From: Streptomyces aculeolatus
GTDB lineage: Bacteria; Actinomycetota; Actinomycetes; Streptomycetales; Streptomycetaceae
Direction of reading: 5' to 3'
NCBI RefSeq assembly: GCF_020400605.1
Contig: NZ_JAINRD010000004.1
Span: 186,001-250,000, forward strand
Length of the DNA: 64,000 nt
The notes beneath the pieces were generated by a model. That model was not told the origin of the DNA, searched no databases, and was given only the letters and a program-made list of their open reading frames with translations. The first letter of the stretch is position 1. Every line of letters starts with the position of its first letter. The position numbers and the translations under genes were made by a program. Positions 29,334 through 38,509 of the stretch are shown here, piece after piece.

Positions 29334-30830
29334 TCAGCGCCGATACCGGTACCGAACCCCCGCAAGCAGCCCGAGCACCCCCACAGCGGCCAGCGCGACC
29401 GACGAGTCCCACACCGCGTCCGCGGAGTTCTGCACCGTCAGCGCGCCCAGGCGCTCCAGATACAGGGTGCCGACCGTCGCCACTCCTATGAGGCCGCCGA
29501 GCTGCGCGGTGGTGGTCATCAGGCCGCTGGCGTGCGGCGCGTCCTCGGGGCGTACGAGCGAGAGTGCGCCGGTCAGGCTGGGGCTGAAGGCGAGCGCCAG
29601 GCCCAGGCCGACGCCGGTCAGCCCGAGGTAGAAGCCGGGGCCGCCCTCGCCGCCGTCGCGCATCGCCAGCCCGACCGCGAGGAACGACACGGTGAGCGTC
29701 GCGAAGCCCGTGGGCACCAGCGCGGGGCGCAGCCGCTCCGGGAGCCGCTGCCAGGTCAGCCCCGCGACGCCGAAGGCGACGGCGGTCGGCACGAAGGTCA
29801 GCCCCGCGCGCAGCGCGCCGAAGCCCAGCCCGGCCTGGAGGTGCAGCGCCATGACGAACATGAACGCGCTGTTGACCACCATCGCGAGCCCGGCGCGCAC
29901 GACGGATACGGGCATCCCCGGCGCACGCACCACGCGCGGCGGGAACAGCGGCACGCCCCCGCGCCGCGCCAGGCTCGACTCGTACGCCGCGAAGGCCACC
30001 GCCGCCGCGACGCTGCCGCCCAGCATCACCCAGCCCCAGACGGGCCAGTCCAGCTCCTGCCCGAGCACCAGCGGCACGGTGAACAGGGACACCGCGGACG
30101 CCAGCAGCACCAGGCCGCCGCGGTCGAGCACCCCGCCGTAGACCGGGCCGCCGCCCGCCGCGGGGCGCGGCTCGTCGCGGGGCAGCACCCGGGCACCGAG
30201 CACCAGGAGGGGGATGCCGACGACGACGTTCACCAGGAACACCGGGCGCCAGCTCCAGCCGAAGAGGTCGGCGCTGACCAGCAGGCCACCCGCGATCTGC
30301 CCGGCGGCGGCGCCGGTGGCCAGCACGGCCGCGTAGACGCCGAGGGCCCGGACGCGCGCGGTGCCGGTGAAGTTGCGCTGGATGAGGCTGAGCACCTGCG
30401 GGATCATCGCCGCGGCGCCCGCGCCCTGCACCAGCCGGAACGCGATGAGCTGCCCGGAGCTGGCGGCGAGCCCGCAGGCCAGCGAGGCGGCGGTGAAGAG
30501 CACGAGCCCGCCGAGGTACATGCGGCGGTGGCCGAGCATGGCGCCGAGCCGCGCACCGGTGATCAGCAGCACGGAGTACGAGATGACGTACCCGGCGACG
30601 ATCAGCTGCAGCTCCGCGCCGGAGGTGCCCAGGTCGGTGCGCATGGTGGGGGCGGCGACGTTGACGATGAAGACGTCGAGCAGCGCCATGAACTGACCGG
30701 CCAGCACGATGCCGAGGAGCCAGCCGGGACGTACGCCGGACGCATTGTCGGTGCCGGGCGCTTTACTGGAGGCATCGGCGGTGCCGGACGACCGGGGGCC
30801 GGCGGGGGAGGTCGTGGTGGTCTCACGCAT
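29334..30830 (-). CDS. MFS drug-exporter-like transporter (DHA2, 14-helix type)
   Basis: 498 residues from the ATG at 30830. A hydrophilic N-terminus is followed by about 14 membrane segments. Motif A appears as TGARLGAMLGHRRMYLGG (~103-120), and LAGQFMALLDVFIVNVAAP is characteristic of the EmrB/QacA-type DHA2 family. Motif C-like glycines lie in AVLATGAAAGQIAGG. It probably exports a toxic compound using the proton gradient. It is divergent from a helix-turn-helix regulator, the usual arrangement for inducible exporters. The substrate is unknown. Confidence 0.93.
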   Translation of the reverse strand: MRETTTTSPAGPRSSGTADASSKAPGTDNASGVRPGWLLGIVLAGQFMALLDVFIVNVAAPTMRTDLGTSGAELQLIVAGYVISYSVLLITGARLGAMLGHRRMYLGGLVLFTAASLACGLAASSGQLIAFRLVQGAGAAAMIPQVLSLIQRNFTGTARVRALGVYAAVLATGAAAGQIAGGLLVSADLFGWSWRPVFLVNVVVGIPLLVLGARVLPRDEPRPAAGGGPVYGGVLDRGGLVLLASAVSLFTVPLVLGQELDWPVWGWVMLGGSVAAAVAFAAYESSLARRGGVPLFPPRVVRAPGMPVSVVRAGLAMVVNSAFMFVMALHLQAGLGFGALRAGLTFVPTAVAFGVAGLTWQRLPERLRPALVPTGFATLTVSFLAVGLAMRDGGEGGPGFYLGLTGVGLGLALAFSPSLTGALSLVRPEDAPHASGLMTTTAQLGGLIGVATVGTLYLERLGALTVQNSADAVWDSSVALAAVGVLGLLAGVRYRYRR

Positions 30831-30937
30831 ACCGCGAGCATCCCCCCGGGGCTGTACTGGTAATGAGAGCCTGCTGATGCTGGTACTGACAGCACCTGGC
30901 ACGGCGGGCCCACCGGCCCGACCCTGGGGAGATGAGC
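30831..30937. promoter_or_regulatory. Divergent control region of MFS exporter and regulator
   Basis: The 107-bp gap contains GTACTG twice (30854-30859 and 30883-30888), 29 bases apart, in an AT-richer stretch. These may be regulator binding sites. No clear -35/-10 pairs were identified. Confidence 0.3.
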
Positions 30938-31888
30938 ATGACGATGGAGGCGCACACACGCCGCAGGCCGGAGCTGGCGTCCTTCCTGCGCAGCCGCCGG
31001 GCGCGCATCACCCCCGCGGACGTGGGCATGCCGCCCGGCCCGCGGCGCCGCACCCCGGGGCTGCGCCGCGAGGAGGTCGCGCAGCTCTCCGGCGTCGGCG
31101 TCACGTGGTACACGTGGCTGGAGCAGGGCCGGCGCATCAACGCCAGCCCGCAGGTGCTCGACGCGGTGGCGCGCACGCTGCGCCTCGACGCCATGGAGCG
31201 CGAGCACCTGTACCACCTGGCGGAGGTTCCGTACGCACCCGAGCCGGCCGCCGCCGCCCAGTCCGTCGGCCCGGAGGTGCTGGCGATCCTGGCCGCCATG
31301 GACCTGCCCGCGGCCGTCTACAACTCACGCTATGACGTGCTCGCCGCCAACGACCTGTACGAGCGGATGTTCCCGGCCGTCCGCGCCGCCGGGCCGCAGG
31401 AGCGGAACGTGCTGTGGCAGCTCTTCTCCGCCCGCGCGTGCTGCTGCGCGATGGTCAACCGGGACGAGGAGCTGCCGATGCTGGTGGCCACGTTCCGCGG
31501 GGCGTACGGGCGGCACGTCGGCGAGCCGTCCTGGGAGGGGCTGATCCGCGGCCTCTCCGAGATCAGCGAGGACTTCGCGGCGATGTGGCGCAGCGGGGAC
31601 GTGGCGCCGCCGGGCTCGCGCATCAAGGTCGTCCAGCACGCCTCGGTCGGCGAGCTGCGCTGCGTGTCGACGTCGCTGTCGGTCACGGGCATGCCGGAGA
31701 CCCGGATCGTGGTCTACTCCCCCGCCGACGAGGTCAGCCGCAAGCTGCTCGACTGCCTGCGGACCCTCGCGGACCCCCTGGTCGGCTGCCCGACCCACGC
31801 CCGGCCCTTGTCGGAGGAGCGCGCCCGCCAGGCGAAGCTGCGGGTTCCCGAAAACGACGAATCCCGCCCCAGCGGGACGGGATCCTGA
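30938..31888 (+). CDS. XRE-family regulator with MmyB-like ligand-binding domain
   Basis: 316 residues. Residues ~10-85 are an XRE helix-turn-helix (RRTPGLRREEVAQLSGVGVTWYTWLEQGR). The C-terminal part (~100-280) matches the MmyB-like PAS-type ligand-binding domain found in many Streptomyces regulators (PAAVYNSRYDVLAANDLYERMF, LSVTGMPETRIVVYSP). It probably represses the divergent MFS exporter and itself, responding to a small, perhaps fatty-acid-like, ligand. The ATG at 30938 has GGGGAG 6 bases upstream; an ATG at 30932 is too close to it. Its last codons overlap the hairpin that terminates the convergent tRNA gene. Confidence 0.9.
   Translation: MTMEAHTRRRPELASFLRSRRARITPADVGMPPGPRRRTPGLRREEVAQLSGVGVTWYTWLEQGRRINASPQVLDAVARTLRLDAMEREHLYHLAEVPYAPEPAAAAQSVGPEVLAILAAMDLPAAVYNSRYDVLAANDLYERMFPAVRAAGPQERNVLWQLFSARACCCAMVNRDEELPMLVATFRGAYGRHVGEPSWEGLIRGLSEISEDFAAMWRSGDVAPPGSRIKVVQHASVGELRCVSTSLSVTGMPETRIVVYSPADEVSRKLLDCLRTLADPLVGCPTHARPLSEERARQAKLRVPENDESRPSGTGS
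31862..31877 (-). terminator. tRNA-Ala terminator embedded in the regulator's 3' end
   Basis: TCCCGC (31862-31867) pairs with GCGGGA (31872-31877) around CCCA. On the minus strand it is followed by a T-rich TTCGTCGTTTTC tail, fitting termination of the tRNA gene 24 bases upstream. It lies inside the coding sequence of the convergent regulator. Confidence 0.6.
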
Positions 31889-31900
31889 AGAACGTTCGCG

Positions 31901-31973
<73 letters not shown>

Positions 31974-32068
31974 TTGCAGCCGCCTGCCGTTCCCGGCGGC
32001 GAACGAGCTAAAGCTTAGCCGGAGAGGGGCCGGAAACAAAAATCGGTTATCCGGGAGACACCCCGCCC

Positions 32069-32704
32069 CTATGTGTCGTCCCCCAGCACCGGCTCCGGCA
32101 GGCTCCCCGCGTTGTGCTCCAGCAGCCGCCAGCCGCGCACCGACTCCCCGAGCACCGACCAGCTGCAGTTCGACAGCCCGCCCAGCGCCTCCCAGTTCCG
32201 CGGTTCGATGCCCAGCAGCCGCCCGATCGTCGTCCGGATCGTGCCCCCGTGGCTGACCACCACCAGGGTCCCGGCCTCCGACAGCTTGTCGGCGTGCGCC
32301 AGCACCACCGGCGCCGCCCGGTCCGCGACCTCGGTCTCCAGTTCCCCGCCGCCCCGCCGCACCGGCTCGCCGCGCTTCCACGCCGCGTACTGCTCGCCGT
32401 GCCGCGCGATGATCTCGTCGTGCGTCAGCCCCTGCCAGGCGCCCGCGTACGTCTCACGCAGCGCGCTGTCGTACGTCACCTCCAGGCGCGTCAGCGACGC
32501 CAGCTCCGCGGCCGTGGCGCGCGTGCGCAGCAGGTCGGAGCAGATCATCGCGTCCGGCCGCAGCGCCGCCAGCAGCCGGGCGGCGCGCCGCGCCTGCAGC
32601 ACGCCCGCCTCGGTCAGCTCGATGTCGGTCTGGCCCTGGAAGCGCCGCTCCAGGTTCCAGGCCGTCTGGCCGTGCCGCCACAGGACGATCCGGCGGTCAC
32701 GCAT
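32069..32704 (-). CDS. Histidine phosphatase (GpgP-like phosphoglycerate mutase family)
   Basis: 211 residues. The catalytic RHG motif is LWRHGQTAWN (~8-17), the second His is in VVVSHGGTIRTT (~146-157), and the acid/base Glu lies near LRETYAGAWQGL. The rsfS-adjacent position matches the mycobacterial glucosyl-3-phosphoglycerate phosphatase GpgP, but other substrates are possible. The start ATG at 32704 overlaps the end of rsfS by 8 bases, so it is the last gene of the nadD-rsfS operon. Confidence 0.93.
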   Translation of the reverse strand: MRDRRIVLWRHGQTAWNLERRFQGQTDIELTEAGVLQARRAARLLAALRPDAMICSDLLRTRATAAELASLTRLEVTYDSALRETYAGAWQGLTHDEIIARHGEQYAAWKRGEPVRRGGGELETEVADRAAPVVLAHADKLSEAGTLVVVSHGGTIRTTIGRLLGIEPRNWEALGGLSNCSWSVLGESVRGWRLLEHNAGSLPEPVLGDDT

Positions 32705-33128
32705 CCCGCCGGGCCCCGTCGCCGTGCGCGTCCGCGTACTCAGCGGCGCGGCCGCGGGTGGCCACGGCGTCCGGCGGCAGGTCGAGCAGGGGGCAGTCCT
32801 TCCAGAGCCGCTCCAGCGCGTAGAACACGCGCTCCTCCGAGTGCTGCACGTGGACCACGATGTCCGAGTAGTCCAGGAGGACCCAGCGGCCGTCCCGCTC
32901 GCCCTCGCGCCGCACCGGCTTGGCGCCGCGCTCCTTCAGCAGCGCCTCCTCGACGCCGTCCACGATGGCCTTGACCTGGCGGTCGTTGGGCGCCGAGGCG
33001 AGCAGGAAGGCGTCGGTGATGGCGAGGACGTCGCTGACGTCGTACGCGACGATGTCGTGCGCGAGCTTGTCTGCGGCGGCCTGGGCCGCGGTGCTGACCA
33101 GGTCGATGGAGCGGTCCGTTGCGGTCAC
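32697..33128 (-). CDS. rsfS: Ribosome silencing factor RsfS
   Basis: 143 residues with the Iojap/RsfS pattern: AADKLAHDIVAYDVSDVLAITDAFLLASAPNDRQ spans about residues 18-51, and GRWVLLDYSDIVVHVQ lies near 80-95. It binds uL14 on the 50S subunit and blocks subunit joining when nutrients run low. GTG start at 33128. It overlaps the following phosphatase gene by 8 bases. Confidence 0.97.
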   Translation of the reverse strand: MTATDRSIDLVSTAAQAAADKLAHDIVAYDVSDVLAITDAFLLASAPNDRQVKAIVDGVEEALLKERGAKPVRREGERDGRWVLLDYSDIVVHVQHSEERVFYALERLWKDCPLLDLPPDAVATRGRAAEYADAHGDGARRDA

Positions 33129-33228
33129 GGGCGGGGCTGTCCACTTCTGTCGGGAACTCGGGGTATCACTGCGGATACGTATTCCAGGATCTCACGCCCG
33201 TACGACAGCCCCGTGGCTCCCGGCACCG

Positions 33229-34920
33229 TCACCCCTCGTAGTCCTGCCCGAGGACGACCGCCACGTCCGCGTTCGCCGGCGTCTTACCCTTGGCCACCGC
33301 CTTCTCCGGCAGCCCCAGCGTCTTGGCGACCTGCACGGCCTGCTCCTTCGCCGCCGCGTCCGCGTACCGCACCTCGGAGGCCGCCGCAGGCTCCGCCGCC
33401 CGGCCGCCGTCGACGAACGTGAACCCGCCGTTGACCAGCGCGACCTTCGCCGTCTCCGCCGGCTTCGCGCTGCCCGCGCCGTTCTGCACGCTGACCCGCG
33501 CGGCCGCGGCCCCCTCGGGGCTCTTGACCGTGCCGCCGAGGACGTCCTCGACGACCTTCTGCGTGGCCTGCTCGCTCGGCCGGCCGTCGTCGCCGACCTC
33601 CAGCGTCTCGGTGGCGTACGCGCCCTCCTTGGCCAGCTCCGACAGCGACGCCAGGGACGCGGCCAGCTCGGCCTCGGACAGGGACGGGTCGAGGACCATG
33701 CCCATCGACTTCACCAGGTTCTTGGCGCCCGCCGTGTCGCTCGGCAGCTTCTTCAGCACGGCCTGCATGACCTGCCCGAAGCGCTGGAGCTGCGCCGTCT
33801 GCGGCTCGCCGTCGGTGTGGTGGGTGGCGTACGCGATGGCCGCCTCGCCGTTGAGGCTGCGCTTCTGGCCCTTCTCGACCAGCGGGTCGTCGCCCTTCTT
33901 CGCGCCGGGCACGGTGGCGTCGGCGTCGACGGTGATGCCGCCGACGCCCTCGACGAGGATCTCCAGGTACGGGGTGTCCAGCCGCCAGCTCCCCTTGATC
34001 TGCGAGCCGAGCAGCCCGTCGATCGCGTCCCGGGTGGCGCCCGCGCCCTGCTCGTCGACCGCCTGGCCGAGCGTGGTGGCGGTGCCGTCGTCGCCGGAGA
34101 CGGCGAGGTCGTTGGGCAGCAGGACGGTGGTGCCCTTGCCGGTGGTGGCGTTGTTCACGAGCAGGGCGGTGGCGCTGGGGCCGCCGTCGGTGTCGTGGAG
34201 GTGCACCACGAGGGTGTCGCGCTTCTCCTCGCCCGCCGCCGCGGGCGCCGACTCGCCGCCGACGAAGGGCAGGCGGTCGGTGGCCCACAGGTATCCGGTG
34301 CCGCCGAGCACGGCGAGGACCATGACGACCAGCAGCGCGACGCGGCGGTTGCGGCCGCGGCGCTTGGCCTCCTCGCGGCGCTCGGTGCGGCTCTCGGTGA
34401 ACTTCAGCCAGTCGATGACGTCTTCGGAGGACTCGGTCTCGTCCTCGACGAAGGAGAACTGCTCGGTCGCGTAGTCGGGCGGCTCGTGGGGCGGCCGGCC
34501 CTGGCCGGGGGGCTCCCCCGGCGGGCGCTGCTGCGGGATGCGTCCCCACTCGCCGTCGGGCGTTACGGGCGTCACGGGCTGCTCGCCGGAGTGCGCGGCC
34601 GGGCCGTAGGGGTCGTAGTCGTAGTCGTACCCGACGGCCGGGGGCGGGGCGTGCGGGGCGTAGTGCTGCTGCTGCGCCCGGGGGTGGGGGGCCTGGGCCG
34701 GGTAGGGGGCGTGCTGCTGCGGGGGCGGGGGCTGCTGGGCGTACGGGTCGTAGTCGTACCCGTAGCCGCCGGACTGGTCCCGGTAGCCCTGGCCGCCGGG
34801 GTCCTGGGGGGCGCCCTGCTGGTCGTAGTCGTAGCCCTGCCGGCCGTACGGGTCGTGGCCGCGGGCGTAGGGGTCCTGGTACGGGTCGTGGCCCTGCGGG
34901 CCGCGGTATCCGTCGTTCAC
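33229..34920 (-). CDS. LytR-CpsA-Psr-like membrane protein with LytR_C domain, probably lacking LCP catalysis
   Basis: 563 residues. The cytoplasmic N-terminus (~1-150) is rich in Tyr, Asp, Pro, Gly and Gln, with repeats such as YDYDPY. A membrane helix lies at ~190-210 (VALLVVMVLAVLGGTGYLW). The outside part has an LCP-like domain (~235-400) and a C-terminal LytR_C domain (~465-563). LCP enzymes attach teichoic acid or arabinogalactan-type polymers to peptidoglycan and need Arg/Asp residues in a PRD motif and a later RxR. Here they read LLPNDLAV and ATHHTD, so the arginines are missing. The GTG at 34920 has AAGGGG upstream; an ATG at 34935 is the alternative. It is transcribed between nadD and rsfS. 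Confidence 0.85.
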   Translation of the reverse strand: MNDGYRGPQGHDPYQDPYARGHDPYGRQGYDYDQQGAPQDPGGQGYRDQSGGYGYDYDPYAQQPPPPQQHAPYPAQAPHPRAQQQHYAPHAPPPAVGYDYDYDPYGPAAHSGEQPVTPVTPDGEWGRIPQQRPPGEPPGQGRPPHEPPDYATEQFSFVEDETESSEDVIDWLKFTESRTERREEAKRRGRNRRVALLVVMVLAVLGGTGYLWATDRLPFVGGESAPAAAGEEKRDTLVVHLHDTDGGPSATALLVNNATTGKGTTVLLPNDLAVSGDDGTATTLGQAVDEQGAGATRDAIDGLLGSQIKGSWRLDTPYLEILVEGVGGITVDADATVPGAKKGDDPLVEKGQKRSLNGEAAIAYATHHTDGEPQTAQLQRFGQVMQAVLKKLPSDTAGAKNLVKSMGMVLDPSLSEAELAASLASLSELAKEGAYATETLEVGDDGRPSEQATQKVVEDVLGGTVKSPEGAAAARVSVQNGAGSAKPAETAKVALVNGGFTFVDGGRAAEPAAASEVRYADAAAKEQAVQVAKTLGLPEKAVAKGKTPANADVAVVLGQDYEG

Positions 34921-35020
34921 TGGTGCCCCTTCCATAATGGGCAATCCCCGCCCACGGTTCCCCCCGTGCTTACCCTTCGCTCCCCGTGCGGCCCCCTGCC
35001 GCCCTCGTAGATCCTGCGCG

Positions 35021-35611
35021 TCAGTCCCGGTCGCGGTAAAGCCTTCGCTTGTTGATGTAGCGAACAACGCCGTCAGGCACCAAATACCAGACGGGTTCGT
35101 CGCGAGCCACCCGTTCCCGGCAATCCGTCGACGAGATGGCGAGCGCGGGAACCTCGACCAGCGACACCCTGCCCTCGGGCAGCCCGGGGTCGTGCAACTG
35201 GTGACCCGGCCTGGTCACGCCGATGAAGTGCGCCAGTGAGAACAGCTCCTCGGCACCCCGCCAGGTGAAGATCTGGGAGAGCGCGTCGGCGCCGGTGATG
35301 AAGAACAGCTCCGCCTCCGGTTCGAGCCCGTGCAGCTCCCGGAGGGTGTCGATCGTGTACGTCGGGCCGTCGCGGTCGATGTCGATGCGGCTGACCGAGA
35401 ACTGCGGGTTCGACGCCGTGGCGATCACGGTCATCAGATACCGGTCCTCGCGCGGCGAGACCACCTTGTCGCTCTTCTGCCACGGCTCCCCCGTGGGCAC
35501 GAAGATCACCTCGTCGAGGTGGAAGCGGGCGGCGACCTCGCTCGCCGCCACCAGGTGACCGTGGTGGATGGGGTCGAACGTCCCGCCCATCACGCCCAGT
35601 CTGCGCCTCAC
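35021..35611 (-). CDS. nadD: Nicotinate-nucleotide adenylyltransferase
   Basis: 196 residues from the GTG at 35611. The nucleotidyltransferase motif [15 protein letters not shown] (~6-20) and the C-terminal [10 protein letters not shown] (ISSTxxR motif) mark NadD, which forms deamido-NAD from nicotinate mononucleotide and ATP. Longer upstream translation is non-coding and overlaps the small membrane-protein gene. It is second in an operon, 5 bases after a small membrane-protein gene. Confidence 0.97.
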   Translation of the reverse strand: MRRRLGVMGGTFDPIHHGHLVAASEVAARFHLDEVIFVPTGEPWQKSDKVVSPREDRYLMTVIATASNPQFSVSRIDIDRDGPTYTIDTLRELHGLEPEAELFFITGADALSQIFTWRGAEELFSLAHFIGVTRPGHQLHDPGLPEGRVSLVEVPALAISSTDCRERVARDEPVWYLVPDGVVRYINKRRLYRDRD

Positions 35612-35616
35612 CGCAG

Positions 35617-35796
35617 TCAGCGGTCCCGGTTGAAGCGGGTGGTGATGAACAGCAGGAGCAGCAGGATGAACAGCGCGCTCCCGCCGACAAAGTACGGGTT
35701 GAGACTGGAGTTGCTCTCGTGCTCGCCGCCGCCACCGCTCTCGGATGCGGAGGCGAGGGTCACGGCGAGGTCGTGGGCGGCGGTCAGAGCGCTCAT
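35617..35796 (-). CDS. Small single-pass membrane protein upstream of nadD
   Basis: 59 residues. A Ser/Gly/Glu-rich N-terminus (with [13 protein letters not shown]) precedes a transmembrane helix ([19 protein letters not shown], ~35-53) and ends with a basic RFNRDR tail. It stops 5 bases before nadD in the same direction, and the position near nadD seems conserved in Streptomyces. No function is known. Start is ATG at 35796 without a strong ribosome binding site. Confidence 0.75.
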   Translation of the reverse strand: MSALTAAHDLAVTLASASESGGGGEHESNSSLNPYFVGGSALFILLLLLFITTRFNRDR

Positions 35797-36034
35797 GGTC
35801 ACTGTGGCCAATCCGTGTCGTCGGGTGGGCGTGCCTCGACATCGTAAGCGGGTCCGCGGCCCGCCCCCACGTCGGCTCCGCCATCGGGGGCGCCGGGCGC
35901 GGCCGCCGCGGCGGAGGCCGAGGTCACCGCCGGGTACGGATGCCGTGACGAACCTGCTACGGAACTCCCCGCCGCGCCGGCCCGTTGTCGCACTAGCCTT
36001 GGGGGTCAGACGTACGGGGAGGGGACGGACAGAC

Positions 36035-37120
36035 ATGCCTGAACTCAACAAGAACGTGCCGAGCCGAGAACGCAGGAGGTTCCCGGACATCTCCTCGCGG
36101 GCGTACGAGCACCCCGCCGACCGCTCCGCACTCGTCTCGCTGCGCAAGCTCACCGGCTTCGACAAGGTCTTCAAGGCGATAAGCGGCATGCTGCCGGAGC
36201 GCTCGCTGCGGCTGCTGTTCCTCTCCGACTCGGTGCGGGTCAGCGACCAGCAGTTCCAGCACCTGCACGACATGCTGCGCGACGCCTGCTACATCCTGGA
36301 CCTCGACAAGGTCCCGCAGATGTACGTCAAGCAGGACCCCCAGCCCAACGCGATGTGCATCGGCATGGACGAGCCGATCATCGTCGTCACCACCGGCCTC
36401 GTCGAGCTGCTCGACGAGGAGGAGATGCGGGCCGTCGTCGGGCACGAGGTGGGCCACGCGCTCTCCGGCCACTCGGTGTACCGCACGATCATGCTCTTCC
36501 TCACCAACCTCGCCCTCGCGCTCGCCTGGATCCCGCTGGGCGCCCTGGCGATACGGGCCATCATCGCCGCGCTGCTGGAGTGGTTCCGCAAGTCGGAGCT
36601 GTCCGCGGACCGCGCCGGGCTGCTCGTCGGGCAGGACCTGGAGGCGTCGATGCGCGGGCTGATGAAGCTCGCCGGCGGCAACCACCTGCACCAGATGAAC
36701 GTCGACGCGTTCCTCCAGCAGGCCGAGGAGTACGACAAGGGCGGCGACGTCCGCGACTCCGTCCTGAAGATCCTCAACGTGCTGCCGCGCAGCCACCCGT
36801 TCACCACCATCCGCGCCGCAGAGCTGAAGCGGTGGGCGGAGAGCCGCGACTACCAGCGGATCATGGACGGCCACTACCCGCGGCGCGACGAGGACAAGGA
36901 CGCCTCCGCGCGCGAGTCCTTCCGCGAGTCCGCCAGCAGCTACGCGGACACGGTGAAGAACAGCAAGGACCCGCTGCTGCGGCTCGTGAACGACATCGCG
37001 GGCGGCACCGCCGACATAGGCGGCAAGCTGCGGGACCGCTTCAACAGCCGCGGCTCCGGCGGTGCCGGCGGCTCCACTCCGTCTGACGGCTCCGGACCCT
37101 CGGACGCCTCGCCCAACTGA
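36035..37120 (+). CDS. M48-family zinc metallopeptidase
   Basis: 361 residues. The zinc site HEVGHALSGHS lies near residue 143 (HExxH), and SELSADRAGLL (~190) supplies the third ligand Glu/Asp. Two hydrophobic stretches around 153-185 (TIMLFLTNLALALAWIPLGALAI) indicate membrane attachment, as in HtpX-like proteases. A Ser/Gly tail ends the protein. The ATG at 36035 has GGGGAGGGG upstream. It stands alone with a strong terminator. It may degrade damaged membrane proteins, as HtpX does; this is inferred from the fold. Confidence 0.93.
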   Translation: MPELNKNVPSRERRRFPDISSRAYEHPADRSALVSLRKLTGFDKVFKAISGMLPERSLRLLFLSDSVRVSDQQFQHLHDMLRDACYILDLDKVPQMYVKQDPQPNAMCIGMDEPIIVVTTGLVELLDEEEMRAVVGHEVGHALSGHSVYRTIMLFLTNLALALAWIPLGALAIRAIIAALLEWFRKSELSADRAGLLVGQDLEASMRGLMKLAGGNHLHQMNVDAFLQQAEEYDKGGDVRDSVLKILNVLPRSHPFTTIRAAELKRWAESRDYQRIMDGHYPRRDEDKDASARESFRESASSYADTVKNSKDPLLRLVNDIAGGTADIGGKLRDRFNSRGSGGAGGSTPSDGSGPSDASPN

Positions 37121-37165
37121 GCACCGTCCCCCCTCCGCTCAGCGAGCAGCGCCCACCGTACGCAC

Positions 37166-37201
37166 GACGCCGCCGCCCCCTCGTCCCGGGGCGGCGGCGT
37201 C
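37166..37201 (+). terminator. 14-bp hairpin terminator after the M48 peptidase
   Basis: The stem pairs 37166-37179 with 37188-37201 over 14 bp around an 8-base loop, followed by CTTTC. It lies between convergent genes and probably serves both. Confidence 0.8.
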
Positions 37202-37246
37202 TTTCGTACGTGCTTCCTCGTGCGGCGCTTCTCCGTACGGCGCGTG

Positions 37247-38332
37247 CTACGACGCCTGCGTGGCCTGCCCCGTGTCCAGCACCCCGCACAGCGAGCCGCT
37301 CAACTGCCCCGGCGTCGCGAACGGGTTGGTGCCGTGCGGCGTCTTCTGCGGGTCCCGCTCGCCGGCCAGCAGCGGCCGCAGATACCCCGAGGCGTCCGCG
37401 GTGCACGCCAGCGGCCCGGCGGTCAGCGCGGTCTCGGCCAGCTCCAGCTGCCGGTCCCGCAGGTCGTCGTGGTCGAAGCGGAGGCGCACCTGGCGGCGCA
37501 CGGTGAACAGCGAGGCGTCCGCCTTCCCCGGCGTCCCGGCGGACGCCTTCGCGGGGCCCAGCACGTAGACGAAGACGTGGTCGGCACTGACCTCCAGCTC
37601 CTGCTCGCCGACCTCCGCGAACGTCACCGCGCCGTCGACCCGTACGCTCTCGTCGGCCAGCCGCACGTGCTCGGGGTCGAAGCGGACCATCCAGCCGGTC
37701 GCGGCGTGCCTGCCGTCGTCGGCGGGGCGCGCCAGGCTCTGGTCGAACTGGCCGTGCTGCTGCGGGTCGAGCTGGACGCGGATGTCGCGGACGTTGTGGC
37801 CGGTGAGCGTGTGGACGTCGACGGCGGACGTGACGAGGTAGTCCTTGCTGGCGGTGAGGGCCTGGACGACCTGTTCCTCGGTGAAGTTCCGGGTCGCCGC
37901 CGGGTCCGGCAGCTCGATGCCGGCGGCACCGGTGCCGAAGTCCGCGGCGGGGCTGCCGGCGATCAGCTCGCCGGGCGCACCGCCGGGCACCGGGCCCTCG
38001 GGGGTGAGCGGGACGACGGTGCTGCGCAGCGGCGCCGCGGCGGGGACGCCGGGCTGCCGGTAGGGGTGGCGTACGCCCATGTAGATGGCGGTGCCGAAGG
38101 CGAGCGCGATGAGCAGGACGAGTACCAGGGCCTGCCGGGAGGCGCCGGGCCGCTGGGGGCGGCGGCTGCGTACGGCGGGGCTGTGGTCGCCGACGCGCTC
38201 GCGGGCGGAGTACTCCTCCAGGCGGGCAGCCTTGACGAACGCCTCATCGAAGACGATGGAGCGGTATTCGTCGTCTCCGCCTCCGGGGGCGCGCTCGGGG
38301 GTCCCGTCGGGCGGGCCTTCGTGCCCGGCCAT
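37247..38332 (-). CDS. Membrane protein of unknown function, related to its neighbour at 38510
   Basis: 361 residues from the ATG at 38332. The N-terminal ~40 residues contain DDEYRSIVFDEAFVKAARLEEYSARER, a motif shared with the next gene; it spans more than 20 residues, so only its key positions matter: D-E-Y, I-V-F-D-E, F-V-K. A membrane helix (QALVLVLLIALAFGTAIYMG, ~65-85) anchors a ~270-residue extracytoplasmic domain with no catalytic motif I know. Translation could also begin further upstream. A TACTCT box ends 7 bases before the ATG, so the mRNA may be leaderless. Confidence 0.75.
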   Translation of the reverse strand: MAGHEGPPDGTPERAPGGGDDEYRSIVFDEAFVKAARLEEYSARERVGDHSPAVRSRRPQRPGASRQALVLVLLIALAFGTAIYMGVRHPYRQPGVPAAAPLRSTVVPLTPEGPVPGGAPGELIAGSPAADFGTGAAGIELPDPAATRNFTEEQVVQALTASKDYLVTSAVDVHTLTGHNVRDIRVQLDPQQHGQFDQSLARPADDGRHAATGWMVRFDPEHVRLADESVRVDGAVTFAEVGEQELEVSADHVFVYVLGPAKASAGTPGKADASLFTVRRQVRLRFDHDDLRDRQLELAETALTAGPLACTADASGYLRPLLAGERDPQKTPHGTNPFATPGQLSGSLCGVLDTGQATQAS

Positions 38333-38339
38333 ATACAGA

Positions 38340-38367
38340 AGAGTAGGTCCGCGGCGCCCCACGTAAA
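38340..38367 (-). promoter_or_regulatory. Possible leaderless promoter of the membrane protein gene
   Basis: On the minus strand TTTACG (38367-38362) and TACTCT (38345-38340) are 16 bases apart, and the -10 ends 7 bases before the ATG at 38332. No Shine-Dalgarno is visible. The TTTACG is part of CCGGTTTACG, which also occurs upstream of the related gene at 38510-39004. Confidence 0.4.
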
Positions 38368-38509
38368 CCGGCGCGTCAACGCCAACTTGCCACTGCGCCA
38401 TGGGGGTGCCGCCCATGGCAGCAGGACGTAGGGGGAGGGTGTGGATCAATCGGGCGGAAGCGGTTGCCGTAGTTCGCCGGCGCCGGTCCGGCGGGGGGGG
38501 CCGCAGGGC

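Noticed and set aside
30831..30937. TetR-type palindromic operator between the MFS and regulator genes
   Set aside because: The repeats are direct rather than a clear palindrome and the adjacent regulator is XRE/MmyB-type.
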